The position numbers and the translations under genes were made by a program. The notes under the pieces are model-generated. The model searched no databases. It was not told the origin of the DNA and was given only the letters and a program-made list of their open reading frames with translations. DNA of 30,834 nt. It comes from Nanobdellota archaeon (GTDB lineage: Archaea > Nanobdellota > Nanobdellia > Pacearchaeales > GW2011-AR1). Where the stretch lies: contig JAUYDD010000088.1 in NCBI GenBank assembly GCA_030704765.1, positions 1 through 30,834 on the forward strand. Reading direction: 5' to 3'. Shown in pieces: positions 1 to 7,376 of the stretch (its first letter is position 1; each line of letters opens with the position of its first letter).

Positions 1-2
1 GT

Positions 3-113
3 GTTTGTGTTAATAAAACTACACAACAAGATGCAGGAACCGTAGATGATTTAATAAATCTAAGTAAACAACTAAGCAGTTCTATACCTAACTATAACTT
101 AGCCATGAATTAA
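3..113 (+). CDS. C-terminal end of an unidentified gene (partial)
   Basis: The third reading frame is open from the window edge to a TAA at 111-113 and gives 36 residues with a helical-looking stretch (TVDDLINLSKQLSSSIPNYN). The start lies outside the window. I do not recognise the family. The other two plus-strand frames hit stops within the first 45 bases, so this is the only frame that can continue an upstream gene. The fragment is too short for the call to be more than plausible. Confidence 0.35.
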   Translation, partial: VCVNKTTQQDAGTVDDLINLSKQLSSSIPNYNLAMN

Positions 114-365
114 ACAAAATGAACTCAAAATTAAAAATAGCGTTATTATTTGTAATTAATATATTCTGCTCTTCTCCAATTTTAGGGAGATTTTGCCTGC
201 TTTCAGACACAAGAAAATCTTTTAGATTTTCTGTAATGAAAAACAAATCCTTCAAAATATGATAAGTTCCAGTTTTACTAATGATTCTCAATATTACACT
301 TTTAAGACCTGAAGGGCATAAGCAAATAATATTCTCCTTAAATCAGGAGAAGAGGTAAATATCAA

Positions 366-443
366 AAAAATTTCCTGAAAAATCGTCTACTCCATTCTAA
401 AGAATGGAGTTTGATAGACTATTTTTCTTATTCGGAAATTTTT
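366..443. repeat. Long imperfect hairpin beside the inverted-repeat element
   Basis: The outer arms are AAAAATTTCC (366-375) and GGAAATTTTT (434-443). Inside them GTCTA pairs with TAGAC, and the tip is a perfect 10-bp stem, ACTCCATTCT / AGAATGGAGT, with an AA loop (389-410). The right arm runs into TTTTTAGGATG, which recurs in reverse complement beside the second copy of the 66-nt repeat at 24866-24876. It may be part of the same mobile unit or a structured RNA. Confidence 0.45.
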
Positions 444-450
444 AGGATGC

Positions 451-516
451 TCGAGAATTGAAAACTGTAACATTTGCTACGACCTCACGATAAATCATGA
501 GGTTTTCAATTCTCGA
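451..516 (-). repeat. 66-nt inverted-repeat element, copy 1 (MITE-like)
   Basis: Perfect 15-bp terminal inverted repeats, TCGAGAATTGAAAAC (451-465) and GTTTTCAATTCTCGA (502-516), enclose a 36-nt core containing a second stem with arms CCTCATGA / TCGTGAGG on the minus strand. Its reverse complement matches 24738-24803 at 63 of 66 positions by my hand alignment. The shared sequence extends outward as TTATG on one side and CATCCTAAAAA on the other. It encodes nothing. It resembles a miniature inverted-repeat transposable element, and a structured RNA is the alternative. It ends 60 bases before the isomerase gene. Confidence 0.75.
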
Positions 517-576
517 CATAATAACATTAAATTAATATAGTTAAATTATTCTTTAATATATTATAAAAAAGAGAAA

Positions 577-1392
577 ATGAACAAAATCCAAAAATTCAAC
601 CAGATTTGCAAAGATATTAAATCACTTAAAATACAAAGTGCAACAACTTTGGCAAAAAAAGCTTTTTTTGCATATAAATTATTTCCAACAAAAAGTTCTA
701 AAAAAAAACTACTTTCTTTAAGGCCAACAGAACCAATGCTTTATAATATATTAAATAAATTTTTAGATTTAAGCTTCCATGAATTAGACAAAATATTAAA
801 AAATCATCAAGATATAATAAATAAACAAATCATTAAACTAATAAAAAATAACTCAGTTATTTTTACCCATTGCCATGCCTCTACAATTATCAATGCTTTA
901 ATATATGCAAAGAAAAAAAATAAAAAATTTGAAGTTTATGTAACTGAAACTCGGCCTTTATATCAAGGAAAAAAAACAGCAGAAGAATTGTCTAAAAAAG
1001 GAATTAAAATAACTATGTTTGTTGATTCAGCTGCAAAAATAGCTTTGACAAAAGAACAAGATAAAGAAGAAAAAACAAAACCAGTAAACCTAGTCTTATT
1101 AGGGGCTGATGCAATTACGAACAAAGGAGTTGTAAATAAAATAGGAAGTGGAATGTACGCTAGCATAGCAAAAATAAACAAAATTCCATTTTATATTGTA
1201 TCAGATTCCCTAAAATATACAGATAAAAAAGTTAAATTTGAGCAAAGAAATCCAAATGAAATTTGGAAAAATAAAAAAATAAAAATCATAAATCCTGCAT
1301 TTGAATTTATTCCCAAAGAAGAGATTACAGGAATAATCTCTGAACTTGGAACATTGAAATACCGGGAATTTTTAGGAAAAATAAACAAATAG
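577..1392 (+). CDS. Ribose-1,5-bisphosphate isomerase (eIF2B-alpha-like fold)
   Basis: This 271-residue protein belongs to the eIF2B/MtnA/R15P isomerase superfamily. The R15P isomerase of the archaeal AMP pathway converts ribose 1,5-bisphosphate to ribulose 1,5-bisphosphate, the substrate of type III Rubisco. Visible motifs are THCHAS with a candidate catalytic Cys99, ETRPLYQGK (124-132), GADAI with candidate catalytic Asp178, NKIGSGM (187-193) and NPAFEFIP (239-246). It is shorter than the roughly 320-residue thermococcal enzyme, mostly at the N-terminus. AMP phosphorylase of the same pathway lies at 20466-21935, which favours this role over a translation-factor subunit. The ATG follows an A/T-rich promoter-like stretch (552-567) and an AAGAGAAA purine run. 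The exact subfamily should be confirmed by phylogeny. Confidence 0.8.
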   Translation: MNKIQKFNQICKDIKSLKIQSATTLAKKAFFAYKLFPTKSSKKKLLSLRPTEPMLYNILNKFLDLSFHELDKILKNHQDIINKQIIKLIKNNSVIFTHCHASTIINALIYAKKKNKKFEVYVTETRPLYQGKKTAEELSKKGIKITMFVDSAAKIALTKEQDKEEKTKPVNLVLLGADAITNKGVVNKIGSGMYASIAKINKIPFYIVSDSLKYTDKKVKFEQRNPNEIWKNKKIKIINPAFEFIPKEEITGIISELGTLKYREFLGKINK

Positions 1393-1435
1393 ATAATTAT
1401 TTATAATTCTATATGTTACTAATAAAGGAATTAAA

Positions 1436-1648
1436 ATGAAAAAAGAAATAAAAATATTGAATGATTTGGATTATGTTGAATTGTATGCAAATAAATTAAA
1501 AGAGGATAATAGCTTCTTTAAACAGCATAAACTATTGATTGAAAGCCAGATAAAATCTAGCAAGATTTTATTTAATAATGCTTTTGGAAAAAAAGATTTT
1601 AAATCTAATGCAAGGAAATATCTAAGGGAAGTAGGATTAATAAAATAA
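1436..1648 (+). CDS. Small unidentified protein (70 aa)
   Basis: A highly charged, helical 70-residue protein with no signal peptide or membrane segment, ending in NARKYLREVGLIK. I cannot name its family. It looks real because it has its own TATA-like TTTATAAT about 30 bases upstream and an AAGGA Shine-Dalgarno-like run 8 bases before the ATG, and because its residue composition is normal. It ends two bases before the stop of the convergent nucleotidase gene. The LFKQ-type helical pattern (FFKQHKLLIESQIKSSK) suggests a small regulatory or antitoxin-like protein, but this is a guess. Confidence 0.6.
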   Translation: MKKEIKILNDLDYVELYANKLKEDNSFFKQHKLLIESQIKSSKILFNNAFGKKDFKSNARKYLREVGLIK

Positions 1649-1650
1649 TT

Positions 1651-2493
1651 CTATCTAAGAATCTCTTTCACAAGTTCATTAATATAATCAAAACCCCGAT
1701 CATTTAATAAAACAGCATCATAAACACTTCTGAATGCACCTAAGTTATTTTCTTCATCTTCATTTAAATATCCAATTCTAATTAAGTTATTATAAGGAAA
1801 TCCCTTTATCATATCGATATCTTCTAAACTATCCCCGAGTAAAAGAACATTTTTTCTGTTTTTTACTTGATCATATATTGGTGTTCCCTTTAGACTAGCT
1901 TCATCTTTGTTTAAAGAATGGATGATTCTATCATTAAGCCCTATTGCTTTTCCATTTCTATTGAATTTGAAAAAATTAGCAATTATATGAACATTATCAT
2001 ATAATCTACCTTCTTGTTCAAGATACATTTTTATCATATCACCAGGTCCAGCTGACATGATGAGCAAAGGAATATTATTTTCATGAAGATAATCTATAAA
2101 TTCTAGACTTCCTGCCCTGAATTCTAAGGTTTTTTTAGCTACTATCTCTTGAAGCAATTGCCTTGTTATGCCGCATCTACACAATAGTTCAAAATGTTTT
2201 TTCCACCATTCATGCATCTTTAATCTTTTGAACCTATTATCTAATTTAGGATTAATCTCAATTGGACGGTATAAGTCAAATAATCTATGCGCTTCTTTAA
2301 CATACTCTTCACCGAGATAATTACTATTCCTAATCTGGGCAATTACAGTAGGTGATTTTTGTCCTTTTGCAAAAGCCTTTGTTAATGTCCTATCAAAATC
2401 AGATATTACATGGAACTTTTTTACACCACTTTTAGAAATATTTTTTTTGATTTTTTCTAGCTTTTCAGGATCAACTATCACAATTTCATCCAT
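1651..2493 (-). CDS. Pyrimidine 5'-nucleotidase, UMPH-1/cN-III type (HAD superfamily)
   Basis: This HAD-fold phosphatase resembles the UMPH-1 family, which dephosphorylates pyrimidine nucleoside monophosphates in eukaryotes. HAD motif I is SDFDRTLT with nucleophile Asp32 and Asp34 (numbered from the ATG). Motif II is around MSAGPGD (146-152) and the acidic motif is LLLGDSLEDIDM (217-228). The WWKKHFELL helix fits the family cap. I chose the ATG at 2493; an in-frame TTG at 2505 overlaps the prefoldin stop and would add four residues. It follows prefoldin alpha with an 8-base gap, so the two are probably cotranscribed. Family assignment is firm, but the substrate in archaea is not established and could extend to other nucleotides. 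Confidence 0.8.
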   Translation of the reverse strand: MDEIVIVDPEKLEKIKKNISKSGVKKFHVISDFDRTLTKAFAKGQKSPTVIAQIRNSNYLGEEYVKEAHRLFDLYRPIEINPKLDNRFKRLKMHEWWKKHFELLCRCGITRQLLQEIVAKKTLEFRAGSLEFIDYLHENNIPLLIMSAGPGDMIKMYLEQEGRLYDNVHIIANFFKFNRNGKAIGLNDRIIHSLNKDEASLKGTPIYDQVKNRKNVLLLGDSLEDIDMIKGFPYNNLIRIGYLNEDEENNLGAFRSVYDAVLLNDRGFDYINELVKEILR

Positions 2494-2501
2494 ATTAAGA
2501 A

Positions 2502-2972
2502 TCAATGTTTATGATTTTTTCCACATTTGTTGTCATGGTCTTTTTCATAAGAATCTTCATATTCACAATTTTCATTAATGTCATGGCTTCTGGAAGCATC
2601 ATTGACTTTTTTTATTATATCATTCATGTCATCTTCAAGTTCTTTTATCCTTTGCAATACTTGTTCTTTTGCAACTAAAAGTTTTTCAATCTGGCCTATT
2701 ACCAGCTCCCTTGTCTCTTTAACTGATTTTTTAACAAAATTCTTATTGCCAACCTCTATTATAAAGTTTTTATCAGTTATTTTTACAGGAACAAAAATCT
2801 TTTTGCCAATATTTACGAGCATCTCTTCACATTCTTTTCTCTCTATTTCTTCTAGGCTGTTTTTTAGTTCTTGTATTTCACTAAGGTTCTGGTCTATAAG
2901 TTCAGTTTGCTGGTTCAATTGATTAGATTCTTGTTCAATTATCTGCAATTGCATAATTTGTTCTTTATCCAT
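2502..2972 (-). CDS. pfdA: Prefoldin alpha subunit with His/Cys-rich tail
   Basis: Prefoldin is a hexameric cytosolic co-chaperone that holds unfolded proteins for the thermosome; two alpha subunits form its core. The 156-residue protein has the expected plan: an N-terminal coiled-coil helix (about 5-50), the beta-hairpin core with MLVNIGKKIFVPVKI (51-65), and a C-terminal coiled-coil helix (about 85-125). The last 30 residues are unusual, rich in His, Asp, Glu and Cys (ENCEYEDSYEKDHDNKCGKNHKH), and could bind metal. The promoter probably lies in 2975-3010, facing the divergent VanZ-like gene. Confidence 0.85.
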   Translation of the reverse strand: MDKEQIMQLQIIEQESNQLNQQTELIDQNLSEIQELKNSLEEIERKECEEMLVNIGKKIFVPVKITDKNFIIEVGNKNFVKKSVKETRELVIGQIEKLLVAKEQVLQRIKELEDDMNDIIKKVNDASRSHDINENCEYEDSYEKDHDNKCGKNHKH

Positions 2973-3033
2973 TTTCTTTATCTATATATCCTGGTAAATA
3001 AAGGTTTTTAAGTATTGCGTATATCTAGATTTT

Positions 3034-3432
3034 ATGAAAAACGAGGTCAGGAACAGCTGGTTGAAAAAATATTTTTGGTTGCCTTTGATATTCGCAATCT
3101 TCACTGCAGGTTATATCTTTTATTCCTCTTCTTTGGTATTTCCAAAAGGGCCTATAGATCCATTAGGAAACATAAAATCAATTGCTTACCACTATATTTC
3201 TTTTTTTGTATTAAGTTTTTTTATAATCCTTTCAATAGTCAGGATAGATAAGAATGAAAGATATTATTTATTATTAGCCTTATTATTAGCATCAGCATTT
3301 GCAATAACTGATGAATTGCATCAGTTCTTTGTCCCTAACCGTGATTGCGGATTAGCTGATTTTTTGACAGATTTTGCAGGAATTATCTCAGCAGGTTTTG
3401 TTTATTTATTTTTGTTTGACAGAAGAACTTGA
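3034..3432 (+). CDS. VanZ-like family membrane protein
   Basis: A 132-residue integral membrane protein with about four hydrophobic segments (near 11-30, 52-68, 78-94 and 110-128). The family signature is present: HYISFFVLSFF, then AFAITDELHQFFVPNRDCGLADFLTDFAGI (roughly 88-117), with the DE-HQ-F-P-R and D-DF-GI residues typical of VanZ-like proteins. VanZ is linked to glycopeptide tolerance in bacteria, but most family members have no known function. The ATG is preceded by TTTTTAAGTA about 21-30 bases upstream, consistent with a leaderless transcript. It is divergent from prefoldin alpha. Confidence 0.8.
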   Translation: MKNEVRNSWLKKYFWLPLIFAIFTAGYIFYSSSLVFPKGPIDPLGNIKSIAYHYISFFVLSFFIILSIVRIDKNERYYLLLALLLASAFAITDELHQFFVPNRDCGLADFLTDFAGIISAGFVYLFLFDRRT

Positions 3433-3752
3433 TAATCTTACTGACTTGATTTACTCTCTTAATATCATAGGGTATTAGATTAGATTTCTTAAGTAAAAAT
3501 GAAATTTAACCTGCCTATCGGTCAAGGTTAAATTCCTAAAGTTTGAAGTTATCGTCACAATTTTGAAGAGGTTTCTATCATGCAAGAGATGTAAACCTTA
3601 ATCAATGATTTAACCAAGATAAGTATTGCATTAATAATTATTATTTGGAAAAAATTATATTGACAAAAGTCATATAATTTTTTATAATATTCTTTAGATA
3701 GCTAAGGAATCATAACCTATTAACAAATAACAACAATCATCCTAAGCCATAT
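3433..3752. other. 320-base non-coding region with three stem-loops
   Basis: No coding frame is convincing. Three potential stems stand out. AATTTAACCT (3503-3512) pairs with AGGTTAAATT (3525-3534). A weaker AGGTTT / AAACCT pair lies at 3569-3598. A strong hairpin at 3650-3682 has arms AAAAATTATATTGAC and GTCATATAATTTTT with a single bulge. The region separates the 3' ends of the convergent VanZ-like gene and the ribosomal cluster, so transcription termination is the simplest role. A small RNA cannot be excluded. Confidence 0.5.
3649..3683. terminator. Candidate hairpin terminator between convergent units
   Basis: The stem has 14 pairs with one bulged T, an AAAA loop, and A/T-only flanks that provide a U-run on either strand. 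It lies 70 bases beyond the stop of the EMC3-like gene, the last gene of the ribosomal cluster. Archaeal terminators are usually plain U-tracts, so the hairpin may instead protect mRNA ends. Confidence 0.4.
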
Positions 3753-4298
3753 TTAAGCAACATCAAAGACCTTTCTGAATATCATAGAGAATATTATTGT
3801 AAAGACTAGATAGAACCAAAACCAAGTCATGAAATTAAAGAACTTATATGGGCTCAAAATAAAATAATCTGAAAACCACCTGAAAAAAAGTACAAGGGGT
3901 ATAATTGTATAGATAGTCGGCCTCATTGTTATTTCCATAGTTCTTGGAATGAATTCAAGCTGTTTTTTATTCAGTTCCATAATCTTTTCTGGATTGTCTC
4001 GGTATTTTTTTATTTCTTCCTGCAATATTTTTTGTTCTTTTTTAATCTCTTTTAATGTAGTTTGGTCTGTAAAATATTTCTGTATTAAAGTTGTTATCAA
4101 TGTGAATATGCCAACAATCAAGAACATGCCATAAAGAGTATTGAAATCCAGAAGTTTTCCTAAAGTAGGGTTAGCTATAGCATGCACTGATTGTTTTATT
4201 ATAGGCACTTTATCCCATAAAAAAGCAGCAAGCATTGTAAGGACAAATACTAATAACAAAATTTTCATACCTTTCATATCATCTTTTTTTCCAAACAT
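3753..4298 (-). CDS. EMC3/TMCO1-like (DUF106) membrane protein insertase
   Basis: Archaeal DUF106 proteins are Oxa1/YidC-superfamily insertases that work with SecY. The 181-residue protein has an N-terminal membrane segment (about 12-28), a second (about 54-70), a cytosolic coiled-coil hairpin rich in Lys and Glu (77-112, IKKEQKILQEEIKKYRDNPEKIMELNKKQ), the RPTIYTIIPLVLFF segment and a C-terminal membrane segment (about 155-175). This matches the family plan. It is the last gene of the ribosomal cluster, 26 bases after secY, the usual archaeal position. The adk-L34e-cmk-L14e genes that often follow are absent here. Confidence 0.85.
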   Translation of the reverse strand: MFGKKDDMKGMKILLLVFVLTMLAAFLWDKVPIIKQSVHAIANPTLGKLLDFNTLYGMFLIVGIFTLITTLIQKYFTDQTTLKEIKKEQKILQEEIKKYRDNPEKIMELNKKQLEFIPRTMEITMRPTIYTIIPLVLFFRWFSDYFILSPYKFFNFMTWFWFYLVFTIIFSMIFRKVFDVA

Positions 4299-4324
4299 TT
4301 TATTTTTTCCTAAAACTGACTATT

Positions 4325-5713
4325 TTACACTCCCATGATTTTTTTTAATGCAGGATTCATATCTATTGCATGCTGTTGTGCAATGTTCTGGTAGAATTGG
4401 AAAGTTATCATTATACCTAGAAGAAGTGCTGTACCACCTACAAGAGCTCCAAGTACATCTGCAAGTGCTGCAAGCAGGCCTATTGCAATTCCTCCCATTA
4501 CAGTTAAAGGCATTACATATCTTTCTAATATTGATTCAAGTATTCTTCTATCTTTTCTAAAACCCGGTATCTGAAGGCCAGAATTCAATATGTTTTGAGC
4601 TTGTGAACCAGCATCCATTCCAGAGGTTTTTACCCAAAATACAGAGAATAATGCTGCAAAAAACATATAGAAACTTAAATGACCTAATAATTGGGGTATT
4701 AATTTCCAGCTAAAAGAATTTGTAATTAATGTTTGTACAATATTTGTGGGTGTTATCCAAAATAATATTCCCGATACAGGCCTTCCTTGTTGCATATCTC
4801 CTAAAATAGTTGCATGTCCTAACGAGTTTTGTAATAATCCTGTAAAAAGCTGAAGATTTGCAATTAATGCTGCAGTCAATATAACTGGAATGACACTAGC
4901 ATAAAAGAACTGGAGAGGCCATTTCATTGAAAAACCTCTTAATCTATCATAACTTAAAGGTATTTCTATTTTCAAGGACTGAGTCCAAACAACTATTAAA
5001 AATAATACAACTGTAGTTATTATTGCAAATAAAGCAAGCATTGCACCTTGAGTGCTTCCAACAGTCAATGCTTGTAAAAATGCAAAGACTTGTCCAGGAC
5101 AGGAAACTTGATTGAAACTTAATAAACATATTCCGCCTTGAACATCAACAAATCCAAATGCAGCAACAACAAGTCTCCAACCAACTCCTGCTGCAATAAA
5201 TAAGCTAACTCCAGAGCCAAATCCATATTTTTGGCAGACTTCATCCATGAATAATACAGCAAGCCCTCCTAAAATCAGTTGGAATATCACAATAGGAGCA
5301 TAACCAGGATGTGCTTCAAGGCCTTTCATAACAACATATACAACTGATTCGAATATAATAAAGAAAAATACTAATAGTTTTTGTAAACCTTGGAAAAACT
5401 TCTTTCCTTCTGATGTAGATACATCAATCTCCAATATCTTGCTTCCAACTAAAAGTTGAAGGATTATAGAAGCCATAACAATAGGCCCAATACCAAGGGA
5501 GATTATTGAACCAAAGCTTGTTCCCATGATTACTGCTAAGTATTCAAAATTTTTCAATGCATTATTTGAAAGTCCATATAAGAATATGTTTTCAAGAATA
5601 AAATATAATAATAATATGAGTAAGGTCCATTTAAGTTTGATGTTGAAACTTAATTTTTTCTCAACAGGCCCCTTTACTTCTGGAAGATTTTTTAAGATAT
5701 TTATTAATTCCAT
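4325..5713 (-). CDS. secY: Preprotein translocase subunit SecY
   Basis: SecY is the channel-forming subunit of the Sec translocon in the cytoplasmic membrane. The 462-residue protein has about ten hydrophobic segments and recognisable SecY features: MGTSFGSIISLGIGPIVMASIILQLL in TM2 (about 43-68), FGFGSGVS-like YGFGSGVSLFIAAG (163-176), the PLSYDRLRG loop (253-261) and ALIANLQL. The plug and TM2 region have the usual Gly-rich composition. The gene follows L15 after 38 bases and precedes the EMC3-like gene, the conserved archaeal order. SecE and SecG are not in the window. Confidence 0.97.
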   Translation of the reverse strand: MELINILKNLPEVKGPVEKKLSFNIKLKWTLLILLLYFILENIFLYGLSNNALKNFEYLAVIMGTSFGSIISLGIGPIVMASIILQLLVGSKILEIDVSTSEGKKFFQGLQKLLVFFFIIFESVVYVVMKGLEAHPGYAPIVIFQLILGGLAVLFMDEVCQKYGFGSGVSLFIAAGVGWRLVVAAFGFVDVQGGICLLSFNQVSCPGQVFAFLQALTVGSTQGAMLALFAIITTVVLFLIVVWTQSLKIEIPLSYDRLRGFSMKWPLQFFYASVIPVILTAALIANLQLFTGLLQNSLGHATILGDMQQGRPVSGILFWITPTNIVQTLITNSFSWKLIPQLLGHLSFYMFFAALFSVFWVKTSGMDAGSQAQNILNSGLQIPGFRKDRRILESILERYVMPLTVMGGIAIGLLAALADVLGALVGGTALLLGIMITFQFYQNIAQQHAIDMNPALKKIMGV

Positions 5714-5751
5714 TATGAATTGAAAATTTTTAAGTTTATAAAGCTATCAAA

Positions 5752-6270
5752 TTATTTTTTCTTCTTTTCTTTTATAACTTTAGGCTTGATTGATTTGGAT
5801 GTTTCTTTTTCTTTATTTTCTTTTGGCTCTTCATTTTTGATTAATATTGCCTTACCACCAGCTTTTTCAATCTTTTCTTTTGCACTTTCTGAAAATGCTT
5901 TTGCTTTAATTGTAAGAGCTTGTTTTAATTCACCCTCTCCAAGTATTTTATACCCTTTTAATATAATCTCTTTGTCTTTTCCATGTTTTTTTAATAAAGA
6001 GTCAAGTTTCAATTCTATATCATTCAGATTGATCACTTCATTATTTTTTTTAAAGCTCTTTCTCGAAGTAACTCCCTGTTTCCCAAAATAATTGTTTCCA
6101 TAAAGATTTATCACTAAAGATTTTTTATGATCAGCTCTTTTTCCAGTGCCAGCCATACCGCATCCTCCATGATGTCCTGACTTTTTCCATTTTTTTCTAG
6201 ACCCATGACCATAAGTAGTGTTTCCTCTCTGGTTCTTTGATTTCTTTTTTTTATGGGTTTTTATTTTCAT
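5752..6270 (-). CDS. rpl15: 50S ribosomal protein L15 (uL15)
   Basis: The N-terminus carries the uL15 signature KKKSKNQRGNTTYGHGSRKKWKKSG followed by a Gly-rich GGCGMAGTGKRADHK. The central part is the L18e/L15 domain (about 75-145, ILKGYKILGEGELKQALTIKAKAFSESAKEKI). The last 30 residues are a Lys/Glu tail that exceeds the family core. The gene lies two bases after L30 and is followed by secY, the standard end of the spc operon. Confidence 0.95.
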   Translation of the reverse strand: MKIKTHKKKKSKNQRGNTTYGHGSRKKWKKSGHHGGCGMAGTGKRADHKKSLVINLYGNNYFGKQGVTSRKSFKKNNEVINLNDIELKLDSLLKKHGKDKEIILKGYKILGEGELKQALTIKAKAFSESAKEKIEKAGGKAILIKNEEPKENKEKETSKSIKPKVIKEKKKK

Positions 6271-6272
6271 AT

Positions 6273-6800
6273 TTAAAGCATTCTTATTAATAATTTATTT
6301 ATATTTTCCTTATTATCACTTAACACTCCTTTTGGATATTGGAGTTTTGATTTTATGCCTCCTCTTGGAGGATGGAGCCTGAAAAATGGTTTGAATCCTA
6401 TTTCTTCTAGATTTTTTCCATTGAAGATTTCTTCAGACATTTTTTCAGGATTAAAATCTTGTGAAACTAAAGGCTTACCTCTTGCTTTTAATAATTTTGC
6501 TAAAGTATCTTTATTAATCTCTCCATAAGCTACACTGAATTTTACTCTTTTCAGCATTCCAGTTAAACTTGGATTAGAGCTATCCATAAGTATGCATGCA
6601 TATTTCCTTCTTAACCTCAACCTATCTAAAGTTATTCTTACATCAGGATTAAGTTTTACTTCACCAGCTATTCTTATGACTGCTAATAGTTTTCCAGTTG
6701 ATTTTACATTAGGAGCCAGTTTTGTTGTTTTTTCTTTAGTCTCAACTATCTTTGTTTTTTTAGTTGAACTTTCTGTTTTTTTTGTTTTCCTTTCTGTCAT
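6273..6800 (-). CDS. rpl30: 50S ribosomal protein L30 (uL30)
   Basis: The uL30 core begins near residue 37 with KLLAVIRIAGEVKLNPDVRITLDRLRLRRKYACIL and continues through MLKRVKFSVAYGEINKDTLAKLL. The C-terminal archaeal extension with FFRLHPPRGGIKSKLQYPKG is present. The first 36 residues are a Lys/Thr/Glu-rich low-complexity extension absent from most L30 proteins. The gene normally follows S5 directly, but here SUI1 is upstream, with a 59-base gap that carries a TATA-like box and an AGAGG Shine-Dalgarno-like run. Confidence 0.95.
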   Translation of the reverse strand: MTERKTKKTESSTKKTKIVETKEKTTKLAPNVKSTGKLLAVIRIAGEVKLNPDVRITLDRLRLRRKYACILMDSSNPSLTGMLKRVKFSVAYGEINKDTLAKLLKARGKPLVSQDFNPEKMSEEIFNGKNLEEIGFKPFFRLHPPRGGIKSKLQYPKGVLSDNKENINKLLIRML

Positions 6801-6859
6801 TTTCTATTTTTACCTCTATTATAGGTTTTATAAACTTCTCTCTTTGATGTTCTATGGCC
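6801..6859 (-). promoter_or_regulatory. Possible internal promoter and RBS before L30
   Basis: On the minus strand the gap between SUI1 and L30 contains GTTTATAAAACC about 35-45 bases before the L30 ATG and TAATAGAGGTAAAAATAGAAA just before it. It is one of the larger gaps in the second half of the cluster and sits at the junction created by the relocated S3-L29-SUI1 block. A new promoter at that junction would make sense but is inferred only. Confidence 0.35.
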
Positions 6860-7165
6860 TTATACTATGTTTATTGTCTCTTCTGAAAACCCAAGTTTTA
6901 CAAGGGCTTTTTTTGCGTTTTTTGTATGGTCTCCTTGCAGTTCTATTGTATTTTCCTTCTCTCTCACTGTACCTCCGCAAGCAAGCTCTTGTTTCAAGCC
7001 TTTTGCAATAGTTTTCAACTCTACTCCTTGAAAACCTGATAACAGAGTCACTAACTTCCCAAACTTTTTCTTTTCAGTCCTGACCTGTATCTTCTGCTCA
7101 GTTTTCGCTATGTCTTCACAGACACATGCATGTATAGGCAATCCACATTTAGGACATATATCCAT
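6860..7165 (-). CDS. Translation initiation factor aIF1 (SUI1 family)
   Basis: aIF1 binds the 30S P-site region and enforces start-codon selection. Residues 4-16 form a zinc-knuckle-like CPKCGLPIHACVC motif. The SUI1 domain follows at about 25-101, with KKFGKLVTLLSGFQG, then LKTIAKGLKQELACGGTV (50-67) and IELQGDHTKNAKKALVKLGF (74-93), all typical of the family. It lies 6 bases after L29, the usual archaeal pairing. The RNase P p29 gene that often comes next is missing. Confidence 0.93.
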   Translation of the reverse strand: MDICPKCGLPIHACVCEDIAKTEQKIQVRTEKKKFGKLVTLLSGFQGVELKTIAKGLKQELACGGTVREKENTIELQGDHTKNAKKALVKLGFSEETINIV

Positions 7166-7171
7166 TGTTTA

Positions 7172-7369
7172 TTATTTATCAATAGGTTTCTTTTTTAATC
7201 TATTGATTGTGAGTAATCTTGCTATTGTCTTTTTTATCTCTTTTATCTTTATCTTCCCGCCTTTTGTAGAAGATACTTTTTCTTTGATAAGCCGCATTCT
7301 CAATTCTTTTAGATTCTCTTCGATTTCTTTTTCAGACATTTTTTTTAGGTCTTTCTTTCTTAGTATCAT
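7172..7369 (-). CDS. rpl29: 50S ribosomal protein L29 (uL29)
   Basis: A 65-residue two-helix protein matching uL29 in size and sequence: KDLKKMSEKEIEENLKELRMRLIKEKVSSTKGGKIKIKEIKKTIARLLTIN. It follows S3 by 7 bases and precedes SUI1 by 6, so this three-gene block is intact although it has moved as a unit within the cluster. Confidence 0.93.
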   Translation of the reverse strand: MILRKKDLKKMSEKEIEENLKELRMRLIKEKVSSTKGGKIKIKEIKKTIARLLTINRLKKKPIDK

Positions 7370-7376
7370 TTTTATA

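Larger units (their letters stand above)
114..576. other. Hairpin-rich intergenic region without a convincing gene
   Basis: This 460-base stretch holds no ORF I trust. It contains a 7-bp hairpin at 332-351, a long imperfect hairpin at 366-443 with a perfect 10-bp tip at 389-410, and the inverted-repeat element at 451-516 (each listed separately). A TTG-started minus-strand frame (88-291) overlaps the partial gene and has no visible start signals. The density of hairpins fits decayed IS200/IS605-type ends or small structured RNAs rather than coding DNA. Confidence 0.5.

Noticed and set aside
88..291. 67-residue minus-strand frame starting from TTG
   Set aside because: It overlaps the partial gene at the window start, has no promoter or RBS that I can see, and matches no family I know. 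A decayed fragment is possible.
3433..3752. tRNA, 5S rRNA or SRP RNA in the large gaps
   Set aside because: No T-loop-like GGTTCRANTCC, cloverleaf or SRP GGAG/GNAR loop was found here or in the other gaps at 114-576, 17849-18069 and 28435-28663.
6592..7011. 139-residue plus-strand frame over L30 and SUI1
   Set aside because: Antisense shadow of two well-identified genes, with no start signals.
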